Positions 23,725 to 34,329 of a stretch of DNA of 64,000 nucleotides are shown in pieces. Origin of the DNA: Antitrichia curtipendula (Eukaryota > Streptophyta > Bryopsida > Hypnales > Leucodontaceae); NCBI GenBank assembly GCA_951230915.1, contig OX579639.1:5084001-5148000 (forward strand). Direction: 5' to 3'. A model generated the notes under the pieces. That model was not told where the DNA came from. It did no database searches and saw only the letters and a program-made list of their open reading frames with translations. The translations under genes and the position numbers were made by a program. Position 1 is the stretch's first letter. Every line of letters begins with the position of its first letter.

Positions 23725-25970
23725 TTAGTTTCGGTGGTGGCGGGCAGCAAAGTCGCACGCTCTGAGGGCCCACTTCTTCGATGCTTGAACCTTGGAGAAA
23801 CATAAATCTTTACAGACAAAGACAAATCCGCAGGCTTCACAATAGTCTGCTTGGCGTCGCTTGCAGACGCAGCATCTCCGACGGATCTGAGCGTGAGTTT
23901 GCACAAAGTGCAAAGCTGTAGGATGCCGATTCCAGGGGCAACATGTCCTTGGCCGGGCTATATTTGGCAATATAAGTTCAAAGGCTACGTCATACATAAA
24001 ACTGACCCGTCGAACTTTCCTCTCTCCCCGTGCGCGGCGATCATGTCGAAAACATACCCAGGCATTGAGGAGAGCTGAATCAACAACAAACATCAAGTAT
24101 TTATGCCACCACTTGTTAATGTGAAATTGGGTGTTATAACTCTTTCGCATTTGGTCTACGAGATCCACACCGTGCATGTTGGTTTGATATTCAACTTGCT
24201 GCGGTGTGGTCAAAAGCTCTTCCCTTTTCCCTTTCAACCAATGGTGAGCCAATGCAAGACCTGTAGGATCAGCTGAAGTGCTCAAGAACGCAACAAGTTT
24301 GGAGTCATACCAAACAGAGGCGGCCATTTTACCAGTGGAATGCGTGGCCCAAAAAATTGTAGATCGTGGGTGCTCTCCTTTCCGGAATCCTTGGAGCATG
24401 GAAGGAAAACCTATGCGGTTGGACTTTACTGTCCCTGTTGCAAAGATGCCCTGACGCAAAAGCCCGTCAAGCAATGAGGGAGAAGTGAAGAAATTATCAA
24501 TGCAAATACTATGTTCTCGATTTTGCAAACCAGCTGTTAGGAGGTGCACAACACGCTTTCCCAAACCCGCTTCAGACTCTCCACCCCCCTTGCCAAAATA
24601 AGGTATCACATTCCAAATGAAGTTAGATGCCACGCAAACTGCTGCCCAGAACTTGAATCCATAACAAGTAGGTTTCTTCGGCATATATTGACGACAAGGA
24701 CTCCAAAATATCTTGTACGCGACCATCACTTCATCGCAAGTGAGACACTTTTCGGGGTTGTAAACTTGCTGCAAACCTGCTACAAAGTGTTGGAACAGCC
24801 AACGAATCTTGAAGAGTTTGTCGTAGGCAGGGTCCGACTTGTCACGGCATGATGTAGACTTATCAGTACAATGAATGCAACGCAGAAGTGATTCGAATCG
24901 GTCTCGCGAGAATACTTGGGGAATAATACCACAATGCCAAAAAACGTCTTCCTTCCATAGTCACGTATTGAAAGAGAAGTCTTGAGTCCCATCAAGATTG
25001 TAACATCCAAAAAGGCGCGTAGCTCCATCCTCATGGTAGGAGTCCAATGGCTTCCACCGTTCAACCCTGGTGGCTTGCCTCTTCGTTGTGGATCTGCCAA
25101 GTTTGTTGCCGGTTGCAAGGCATATGCATTGGTCTCACGAACAAGGCGGTCTACCGTCACGTCATCAAACCAAATGTCGAAGAATGATCGTGCTGAAGGC
25201 TTATTCCTAGTGAATCGTTGAGTAGGGCCAGAAAAAAGTCCTGTAAAGCTCTGTCGGTCCCCAAGCAACACTGGGTGTGTGTTGCTCCACTCTGAATCCC
25301 TGTACAAATAGCGAATTCTATCTAGCGCTATGTCTCTAGCATTATCTATGTACGTGTACTCTCGATATTCATCAACATTGAATGAAGCTTCTACATCTAA
25401 TACATCCTCATTGTCAAGCAATAACCAATCTGAATTATTGTCGTCAGAAGAGTCTATACCTGTGAAAGCAGCGTAATCAGGCACCCACGCACTATCATGA
25501 GAATCTGACGTCCAACTTTTGAGGCCATCGACTCCGCGGTCCTGAGATGCAGTTGCACTCCGACGAGGTGGTGTCACGTAATTATTGGCACTTCTAGGAA
25601 AGATACCCTCCATGACAACATCACCTCCCACTCCAACTTGATTTTGGAGGTGACCTATCGTACCTCCTTCACTGTCACTACTAGTCTCACTGTTGTCTGC
25701 CTCAATGACTGGTAGCTCCTCTACAAGTGCAAGCGGAGATTGTAGACCCGAATCCACGGGAATTCCCTGCCACGCGACTAGCCCTGGAATTAGGTCTACC
25801 GTTGCAAGGTTAGTGACGGTATCCAACCAGTCTGTTGTTTGGGCTACACTATCAAAAGCGGCTTGCAAATTCACCGCACGCCCGATGGGATTGACTGCAG
25901 GGGTGGATTGCAGCTGCAGTGCACAACACAAAAGGTGATGCTTGACGACAGCTCGCGACCCCACGCAACA
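23725..25970 (-). pseudogene. piggyBac transposase (DDE_Tnp_1_7), one frameshift
   Basis: Two minus-strand frames, 25,970-24,963 and about 24,962-23,725, together encode one piggyBac transposase. The N-terminal half has an acidic stretch and the family segment FFDIWFDDVTVDRLV ... ETNAYALQ ... EL-RAFLDVTILMGL ... IRDY. After a one-base shift near 24,962 it continues VFSRDRFESLLRCIHC. The catalytic Asp triad is visible: TCDEVMVAYK (24,733-24,735), CIDNFFTSP (24,496-24,498) and HGVDLVDQM (24,163-24,165), with spacings of 79 and 111 residues. These are close to the family norm. A Cys-rich C-terminal domain (CCVCKRRQADYCEACG) follows. The long left frame has no in-frame ATG at its start. A preceding exon may lie in the 26,538-26,080 frame (ATG at 26,536-26,538), joined through an intron. 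The shift could be a real lesion or an assembly error. Confidence 0.9.
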
Positions 25971-26079
25971 TCAATGGGCTTCCAGTGGCCAATGATCCCT
26001 CCGGAAGTGTTGCCGACCTCAAGACAGGAGGTGATGTGCTCCCCGATCGAATTGGAGGCGGTACCCACCTCGTTTGTTG

Positions 26080-26538
26080 TCATGCATTTCTGGTTGCACG
26101 ACCTCGAATTGCATTGTGTCCACGATGGTGACCCACACGCCTACCCGTTGGCACACTCCCCTCTCCCACTTCAAACGTCCCGAGCCCTAAACGCATTCCC
26201 CCCTCCTCCGAATCTGGCAATCCAGAATTTCGCCCTAAACTAAAATCTCCCATCCAAGCGCCCACATTCAATTGAACCCTCCCCCCTTCACGGACACCCA
26301 CCCTATGCCCCCTTGCTGCCCCGTCAAACCTCCCATTGGCCACCATTGTATTGCCACCACGGCTAGGCATTCCCAATTCGGGTGTAGCATCATCAGAACC
26401 TCCTGGGACGGAGGCTCCGATCAACAAATTGAACTCTGTCTCCCTCAATGCGGCGCTTCCCCGTTGCGAGTTCGTCCTTGCCATTGATAGTGCTCTACGA
26501 ATCCGCCCCCTCTGTTGTGCCACAACGTAATCTCTCAT
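26080..26538 (-). CDS. Open frame upstream of the piggyBac transposase
   Basis: This is a 152-codon frame opening with a true ATG (MRDYVVAQQRGRIRRALSM), rich in Gly, Arg and Ser, with no recognised domain. It lies directly upstream of the transposase on the same strand. GT dinucleotides near its end (for example GTAGGC around 26,146) and a CAG acceptor near 25,901 would allow splicing into the transposase frame. It may be the first transposase exon, a leader, or chance. Confidence 0.3.
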   Translation of the reverse strand: MRDYVVAQQRGRIRRALSMARTNSQRGSAALRETEFNLLIGASVPGGSDDATPELGMPSRGGNTMVANGRFDGAARGHRVGVREGGRVQLNVGAWMGDFSLGRNSGLPDSEEGGMRLGLGTFEVGEGSVPTGRRVGHHRGHNAIRGRATRNA

Positions 26539-27457
26539 GTGCCGTGTTAAGTACTACAATCTAGATTACATTTTTTAGTTGTAAATGACAATGAAGGGGG
26601 GACAAAACCATTAGGCAATAGCACAATGTGCATACAAAATTACATTAAATAAATAAATCGAGAATTACATAAACAAAATTAAACTTAAGAATAACAATCA
26701 GAGAGTTCAGGAGAAAACGGCACGTCATTGTGCATTAAAAACATACTTCAAAATTGAATGAGCAAGAATGCAACATCCCATAAAGACAAAGTATCCACCA
26801 CCAAGATATAAGACTTGACCCCTTCAAGAGGATGGATAACATTATTTAACCTCTAAAAAACTGAGACCACATGACTTAAACGTGACCAATTCAATTGATT
26901 ATATTGTGAAAAATATAAAATAGACAGTACTAAACTTTACATCACTAGAATCATTGAGGAAGATTGCATGAGATGGTCAATAATCAAGTAAATTTGATGG
27001 AACAAAATCCTCGTAAGACCCATTCAAAAGCATTTAATAAAATATATGAGGCCCAGTTTGATCCTTTTGGTTCATTTTTGGTTAAATCCATCTTCCAATT
27101 GCAAATGTGCAATGTCACTATCACTAACCTATAGATCTCAAACAATAAGACCCTATTGAAACTCAGCTCAAAAGCTCACTATAAAGAATGGTTTGGATTA
27201 TGAACACCAAAAAACTAATTGCACATTCACTTCATCAGAATTCAACAAAACCAAACACTAGTGCAAAACATGTGAGCAAATAAAAAGTTTGAATGAATTC
27301 CTTGTATGTGACATAATCAGCTAGAATAAAAATTTATGAAATTTTCATTTGCAGTTTGTAAAGAACAAGCTCAAAGATGCACATTCTTATTGTCTCTCCT
27401 TTTCTATTCACTATCACAACTGCATTTTTATTGAACTTAATTTTTCTCCCGTCACTA
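26539..27457. other. AT-rich intergenic stretch
   Basis: No gene, terminal repeat or tandem array was recognised. I looked here for a right-hand piggyBac terminus (GGG followed by TTAA) and found none. Confidence 0.5.
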
Positions 27458-27969
27458 AGGTAAACCAGCCTATGACAGGTAGAATGACTGATTTGGTATG
27501 TTGCCATTAGCAAAATAAAATCAGATTTTTTTCTAGCAGAGACAACTTTGAGAAATGAAAGAAGCAGTTAAAATTTTAGTTTTGGACAAAGTAGGAATTT
27601 GTTATGAATTTTTTAAGTATTTTTCCAAAACAGTTTGTAGACTATCTGAAATCAATAAAATATGTCTTCATGATGGTCATCTTACCACCTAATGCAGTCT
27701 TCAGATTTCGTAACACAACCACAAGAATTTTTAATGTGGCCATCACACAAAGGAATAAAAATACAACTCTTTATGATGAGTACAACTCACAATGTATAAG
27801 TGTCCTATGACAGTCATTACTAATTCTATCACAGTCACCTAATGCACTAATGTGGGCCACTAACCAACCTAATTAAATTGTAGAAGCAAAAATCTGAAAT
27901 GGACTGTAATGGGGGGGGGGATGTAGATGTCTGCATTAGACAGTTGGCCTGTCATACGCTGGTTTACCT
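27458..27969. mobile_element. TA-flanked MITE, AGGTAAACCAGC type (512 bp)
   Basis: The left end is AGGTAAACCAGCCTATGAC and the right end in reverse is AGGTAAACCAGCGTATGAC, followed by AGG on both sides: 21 of 22 bases match. TA lies at 27456-27457 and 27970-27971. There is no long reading frame. The first bases (AGGTA) and the TA target resemble the 411-bp family nearby, suggesting a related transposase. Confidence 0.8.
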
Positions 27970-28115
27970 TATATTGTCGGTGCATTGCAGCGGCAACAAT
28001 CACACAATTTATGACCTCTTCCTTCTTCAACTTGCCACGAGGTACAACATCCTTGATAGAAGCAATGATGAGGTTGCTGAGCTTTTTGTGCTTGCCACCT
28101 CCTAAAACCTTGATA

Positions 28116-28526
28116 AGGTAGGAGGCTCTTGAATCACCCATCTAAGGGCTGATCTGCCTTTTTCATATGCTTCCTTGGTTGGCAGTATTTTTAATTCATT
28201 TTTCAGAGATAGAAAAATAAACAAGGAATCTAACACAAGTGGTTTCATATTTTTTTGAGCAATATTGAATTAGTTATGAATTTTCAAAGGAGATGTATTG
28301 TAGGTCCCTATTTGTGACCCTAGGTCTTCCATAAACTGCTCACTTGCAAGATGGGAAAAAGCAAAGCCGATGATTGGCTTGGACCCCTTTTTTTCTAATT
28401 CATTCATAGCACTATAGCGGTCAATTTAAGGATCACTTCGTTCCATTTAAAGATCATCTCGTTCCATTCAAGAGCCATTTATAGGGGCAGTTCTTAATGC
28501 CCAAGCAATTTCAGAGTCTCCTACCT
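28116..28526. mobile_element. TA-flanked MITE, AGGTAGGAGG family, copy 2 (411 bp)
   Basis: The ends are AGGTAGGAGGCTCTT and, reversed, AGGTAGGAGACTCTGAAA. TA is present at 28114-28115 and 28527-28528. The length equals that of copy 1 exactly, but the interior is inverted relative to it (TTATGAATTTTCAAAG near 28,275). Confidence 0.88.
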
Positions 28527-28528
28527 TA

Positions 28529-30682
28529 CATGGACACGTTTGGCACCAAAGTTGTCAGAAACTTCTCGGCAAGTTTGCATCTGCACAAAAGACCGGCATT
28601 GCTAGAAGAAGGATAAAGTTGGAACAAATGCAGAATGGGAGGCGATTCAATCAGCAGGCAATATCAGAGGTTGAGATGCATGGCACAAAAGGGAGCTAGA
28701 CAAGGATGACAATTGGGTGACCTTGCTACATTGGAATTTGACAAATTCTAATCACAAATTCTTGTATGAATGCAAATTAGAGGAGGCACTAAAACAAATG
28801 TGCAAAGTCAAGGGTCTAGGATTTTCAAGAATGATAGACGAACTATGGATGATAAACAATAGACAAACGATAGATTTAGGAAGCCCTTTCCACTACAATA
28901 GGTGTTTACTAAGTGGCTGAAAATCAAAGTAGCCATATATTTGTTTGGAAATGGGAAGTAAAGTATAGAATTTAGATGTAGGCAAGGTTGTATGCACATT
29001 TTCACATTATGATTTGGATTTCTTTCAAAGTACATGATTGTATAGAGGCTTTATATTATGCACTTATATAGTCATGAGAATAAAATTGGTGAACAATATA
29101 CAAGAATCTTGGCCATGAGAAAAGAATTGGTTATGGTCGACTTTTAAGGGATGTGGAAGATAAAGAAAAGCCACTTCATTTGGTATAGTTACTAAAGATG
29201 ATTATAGAAGGAGAATTGCATTGTAGACGTTTCTAGGGGAGGTCACTCTCACTACATTTGGGGTACCCACGTGTGACGGAGTAATTTTTTGACCCTCTAT
29301 TTACTTTTGAATAAACTATAATTTCATCCTAAGATTTTGAGCTTTGTTTAACAATGATTAAAGGTTTCTATTGACAAAAATTTCAATTCCAAATAACATA
29401 AGATATATTATCTAGAAAGGGTTGAAAAATGAACTAAATGGCATGTTCTCCAACTAAAATATTTATAGAGCTCACATGAAGATGACTATTGCATCAATAT
29501 TCAGCCAAAATAAACTTTCAATAGAAAGCTATTCTATAGATTTTTTTTTTTCATTTTTCAATTTCTTTTTCTTATATAATATAGAGGTGTGAAAGTTATT
29601 TTCAGCTTTACAGTGTATCTTTTTTCTTAAAAAATTTATAACTAATTACTATTAGCATAAAAAAATATCAATAACTCAAAACATAAACTCTTAAAGTAGT
29701 AAAATCTATCCATAATTTTTTATTTGGAAAAAAAATTAAATTTTAAGATGTATTACATGTATTATTTTTTCCGCCGCACGTGGGGTGCTAAAACACGGGG
29801 AGTGTCCTCCCCGGGAGACGTTTAAGACGCGTTGTTATAAAATCAATAGAGGACCAAATTCCTTAGAATGTAGTAGCCTTGCATTCACTATTAGTAGAAC
29901 ACCAATCTCCAAAATACCTTGTATTTTTAGAGGGTTTGAAAGCATGTATTTTGAGAGGCCATTGTTTGATGATCACGAGAATTTCATAGTAGATACGTCT
30001 TTGGGACATATACAATTCTATGTAGTTAGGCAATTACAATATTTGATAAACAAACTTAAGAACATGTATTTCAAACAATAACCAAGAAATTGTTACTCTT
30101 AAAACCATTGTAAATATAATCTTTTGGGGATATATCAACTAAACAAGACTTATAAAGGTAGATTGCAAGTACTACCTTTGGTACTTTCTTTCAAAGGTAG
30201 GCTCTATGGGTAGAAATACATAATATTTTATACTAATTAAAATGTCTACTTTGATAATAAGTGTGAAGTCAAGTTAAATTTAAATTCTTACAATTGATAA
30301 AAATAAATGATGCACTAGTAAAAAGACGCCATAATATTTTCAATGAGTCATCCAAAGAGATACTTTGTCTATATTCTTTGCAATTATAACCTTACATTAA
30401 ATCATTTTATTTGTGATTAACCAAGCCATCTTGACATAGATAAATCATTGAATATGTATGTTGAAATGAATAGAATTTTTTCAATTAACCCTTTTATGGA
30501 TGCAAGATGCTAAAATTTGGCTTAAAACAGTGATACATGAACTGATTGTAACTAGTCTAAATTTTAGTAACCAAAAACTCAATTTTTCATTCATCCTAGA
30601 TATTTTCTAGTTAAACGTTTGAAATGAAAAAATTTCAAAATTCAATTTTGAAAGTATTTAGTAGCCTTTAAAGAATGTAAGA
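28529..30682. other. AT-rich intergenic stretch
   Basis: No gene was recognised. The longest frame (29,785-30,081) shows no known domain or codon structure and sits in AT-rich DNA. Scattered poly-T and poly-A runs are the only notable features. Confidence 0.5.
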
Positions 30683-30779
30683 ATGCATATATATATATAC
30701 AGAGAATGCATATATATATACAGAGAATGCATATATATATACAGAGAATGCATATATATATATATACAGAGAATGCATA
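30683..30779. repeat. Tandem AT microsatellite, ~26-bp unit
   Basis: Four copies of AGAATGCATATATATATACAG, differing mainly in the number of AT steps, end directly at the first recognisable tubulin codons. The array may mark the breakpoint that removed the 5' two thirds of tubulin pseudogene B. Confidence 0.85.
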
Positions 30780-30851
30780 TTGAGCTCATCAACAGCGTTT
30801 GTTCAAGCCCTCCAGCATGATGGCCAAGTGCGATCCCCGCCATGGCAAGTA

Positions 30852-31261
30852 AGGTAGTATGCTCTTAAAGCGACCATTTAAGGACTGGTTCGCCTTTTCC
30901 ACAGGCTTTCATAGACGAAAATAATTTTAGATCATTTTTCAGAGAAAGAAAAATAGATGTGGTACCTAACACAAGTGGTTTTGTATTTTTCCAAGCATTT
31001 TTGAATTACTTATGAATTTTCAAAGATTCAGAGCATAGGCACCTATTTGTGACCATAGGTCTTCCAAAATCTGTCCACTTGCAACTTGTAAAGAAATGTG
31101 CAGAAATCAAAGACAATGATTGGCTCTTGCAATAGAAAAACAATTTTTCCTCAATGCATTCAATTGCTAAACTGGTCCATTTAAGGATCACCCCATCTCC
31201 ATTCTTCACCTAAAAATAGGAGCCGTTTCAAGAAGATGGGCGCTTTTAGAGCACACTACCT
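30852..31261. mobile_element. TA-flanked MITE, AGGTAGGAGG family, copy 3 (410 bp), in tubulin exon
   Basis: The ends are AGGTAGTATGCTCTTAAAGC and, reversed, AGGTAGTGTGCTCTAAAAGC. TA lies at 30850-30851 and 31262-31263. Removing the element and one TA joins AAG-TA to TATGG, giving Lys-Tyr-Met-Ala, the conserved alpha-tubulin codons. This fixes both the element boundary and the 2-bp duplication. Confidence 0.93.
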
Positions 31262-32159
31262 TATATGGCCTGCTGCCTCATGTATGGTGGCGACGTGGTG
31301 CCCAAGGATGTGAATGCCTCCACGGGCACCATCAAGACCAAGTGCACCATCCACTTTGCAGACTCGTAAAAAAATATTTGCTTTAATTTTTGGATGGCTG
31401 AATATTTTAGAATTTTTATAGATTTTTTGCTTATATTTTTATACCAACATATTACATATCTCAATTTTATCAAATTGGTCATAGAAAAAGGCTATATTTT
31501 ATAGATCTAAGTGTTTCTTTGGATGAATGAGAAAGTGAAATTATAAGGATTTGAGTGTATATTTTGAAACTAAACAAATATTTGTGATTAATGAGTATTA
31601 TAAAATAACATTTTTTTTCTTCTAATAATTCACTATTCCTAGGTGCCCCACAGGATTCAAGTGCGAGATCAATTACCAACCGCCCATAGTTGTGCTAGGT
31701 GGGAATTTGTCCAAAGTGCAATCCATTGTGTGCATGATCTCCACCACCATCAATGTTGCAGAAGTATTCTCCAGGTCAATAAACAGAGAGAATCGGCAAC
31801 CTGTTTTAGATGAATTGGTTAAAATTTTCCAAATTATTGATTTGAAATAAATACATTTAGAAAAATTCCCGAGCTATATTCACAAAACTTTATATTGTGT
31901 TTAAAAAATAATAAAACGTAACAAAAGCATATCACTAAAAAAATTGATTAATTTTAGAGAACTTAGAACATTAGCTAGTTTGGCACAAAATCTCTTTGTA
32001 CATTGCACTAGGTTGGATTACAAATTTGATCTCATGAATGCCAAGCATGCATTGGTGCATTGGTATCTATACCTTAAATTAGGTTGTTTGTTTTGTTTTG
32101 TTTGATACGGTGAGATCTAATAAACCATGAGGCGTCCGGTTGCACTCTTAATACCGCTC

Positions 32160-32775
32160 AAAAGCTCTTGACAAGGAAGGGTGCATGGACTTTGTTTTGT
32201 GGCATTTGGACAAACAATGTGAAAATTATTGAATTTCAAAGTTTTTTATGAATCGAAAATTGATTTAAATTATTTTTTATTTTCATTGAACCATCTTGAA
32301 ATGGGTTGAAACAGGTCGAAATGGGTCAAAAATCTTTAATTTTGAAAAAATCATAACTTTCATGCCACATGTCAAAATGCCACAAAACAAAGCCTTTGCA
32401 CTCTTTTGTGCATAGTGCTTTTTATTCATGCCATTTTTGTGGCGTTTGGACCTATAATGTGAAAGTTATGATTTTTAAAAATTAGAAAATTGAATTAATT
32501 TTATTTTTTACTTTTAAAAATACAACTTTCACATTGCATGTCTAAAGGCCACAAAACAAAACCCTTGCATTCCTTTCTACATAGAAATTTGTATTTGTGC
32601 CAGTTTTGTAGCATTTGGACCTTCAATGTTAAAGATTTTTTTTTTTTTAAATTTAAAAATTAAATTAATTAAATTTTTATTTTAAAAAAAAAATCTTTCA
32701 CATGGCATGTCCAAACACCTCAAAACAAAGCCTTTACACTCTATAAAGCATTCTATTTGTACCAAGAATGCAACC
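32160..32775. repeat. Tandem hairpin repeats, ~160-170-bp unit
   Basis: A unit is repeated about three times with a partial fourth, at 32,360, 32,521 and 32,690. Each unit starts (A)CTTTCA...CATGTC.AAA.GCCACAAAACAAAGCC and ends as its own reverse complement (GTGGCGTTTGGACC...ATGTGAAAGTT). Each unit can therefore fold into a long stem. The array lies in the last intron of tubulin pseudogene B. Confidence 0.75.
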
Positions 32776-33019
32776 TATCACAATATTGTTTTAATTTTAT
32801 TGAATTTCAAATTTTTTCTAAAGTAAAAAATTAGAAAGTTATTTTTACTCTTGTTTTGGCTGTGGCAACAACATAGGGCACACTAGTGTAGATGAGGACA
32901 TAGAGGAGGGCAAGTTTTCCAAAGTACGTGAGGATTTGGCTGAGTTAGAAAAGGATTATGAGGAAGTCGGCGCTCAGTCGAACGAGGATGACGGTGATGA
33001 ATGCAATGAAGAATATTAA

Positions 33020-34329
33020 GGTATGAACACCCAATGCTGATGAACATAGTTACTATTACTTGATTGGTCCAATCTATTTATTGATGACATTGTTAAAAGG
33101 ATTCCAACTCATCAATAAATGTAGTATTTGGATATCATATGCAAAAGCTATGAAAGGTACAAGTTGTTCTAAAATTGCTCAATTATTATGTGATGTATTA
33201 TACAACAACTGAACATTTAATATGTTGATACTTTTTTGTCCTTGGCAATTTTGTACGTTCCTACCTTCGATGTTGTAGCTTTGACAAGACTCTTTTCCAA
33301 GGCATGAATGCATCTAACGAGGTTATGATCCTAGGCCCTCAACATTTTACAACCACAAACCTAAACATAGAGTTACATGATCTGGAGCTCAATGAGGCTA
33401 AAGGTTGGTCCAAATGAAGTTATACCTCCCTCTTTGATTACCTCAAGGTTTACAACCCTTGAGACAATTAAGGGAATGAAGGAAGCCTTAGTTTGTACTC
33501 TTTCATTGTTGATGTGGACTTAGGCTAATACTCTATCATGTTTCTTGACTATTATTTTGTGACCATTCAATAAACAAGTTCAACACTCTGAAGGGGGCAA
33601 AGCACCTTTAAGTAGTCTTCAATAAAGATGAAAGTCTTTTAATTCTTTGTATATAATCTATTTGACTTAAAATTTGGTGTCAAAAGTGTGGATTTGGTAT
33701 TGGGACAAGAGATTTGTACAAGAACAAGAACAATATAGTTGCAAGATTTTGTTTACCCTGGCTCAATCATGCTTTCTTGTCATTCCAAAAAAATATCACT
33801 TGAATAAGAATTCAGATGCAATGTAGATAAAACTAAAGACCTTATAGAAGGTGAAATTGACATTTCATGACTTTTAGGGCTTTTAGAAGAACTCTGATGG
33901 CATGCCAAACAGTGTTTCTTTTGTTGGCAAAATTTCTTGAGCTCTCACAAATTTGATTCAATGACATGATGCCAACGAGTGGATTACTGTTCTTCAGGAA
34001 AAAAACGTTGATGCCAAATAGGAGATGCTATCACAAATCTTGTTAAGCTTTCTTTACATGCACTCAGCAATCGCATACACAACAACGTTCTTGAGTTTCA
34101 GTGTTACCATCCTTGCAAAGAATCCTATGCACAAGGACTTTCATTCCATTCAAATGTTTTCCAGCTCCTACAACATCTCCACAAAAGCCAATATGGTACA
34201 TGAGTTCCTCTAACAAGGGTGATCTTCTGACTCCTTTATCATAGCAATCGTTGTCCACATTCTCTCCAAATCTGACCTTGCAGGCAATCGAAAAGACGAA
34301 GTTTGCATTGCATTTTCACCATTTTGCAC
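33020..34329. other. Intergenic stretch between tubulin pseudogene B and FAO
   Basis: No gene is supported. The part next to 34,329 probably includes the 3' untranslated region of the minus-strand alcohol oxidase. No poly-A site could be fixed. The frame on the minus strand at 34,064-34,258 shows no known domain. Confidence 0.45.

Larger units (their letters stand above)
22665..26538 (-). mobile_element. piggyBac-type element (probable extent)
   Basis: The transposase gene at 23,725-25,970 defines the element. TTAA at 22661-22664 followed by CCCTAGGCCGCCC is a plausible 3' terminus, since piggyBac elements start CCC directly inside a TTAA. The same TTAACCCTAG occurs at 41,366 beside another TTAA-bounded element here. 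No matching CTAGGG-TTAA was found to the right of the gene, so the right end is lost or diverged. The right coordinate marks only the most upstream frame that might belong to the gene. Confidence 0.45.
30782..33019 (+). pseudogene. Alpha-tubulin pseudogene B, C-terminal third
   Basis: Segments match the end of alpha-tubulin in order. They are 30,782-30,851 (MMAKCDPRHGK), 31,264-31,365 ([27 protein letters not shown]), 31,643-31,774 ([20 protein letters not shown]), 32,012-32,066 (FDLMNAKHALVHWY) and 32,887-33,019 ([20 protein letters not shown], acidic tail ending EEY and TAA). Together they cover about residues 333-450. GT-AG boundaries are plausible at 31,366/31,642 and 31,775/32,011; the last junction is damaged. 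A 2-base gain before MMAKCD shifts the frame, and a MITE sits between HGK and YMACC. The N-terminal two thirds are absent. The C-terminal Tyr typical of alpha-tubulin is kept. Confidence 0.92.
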
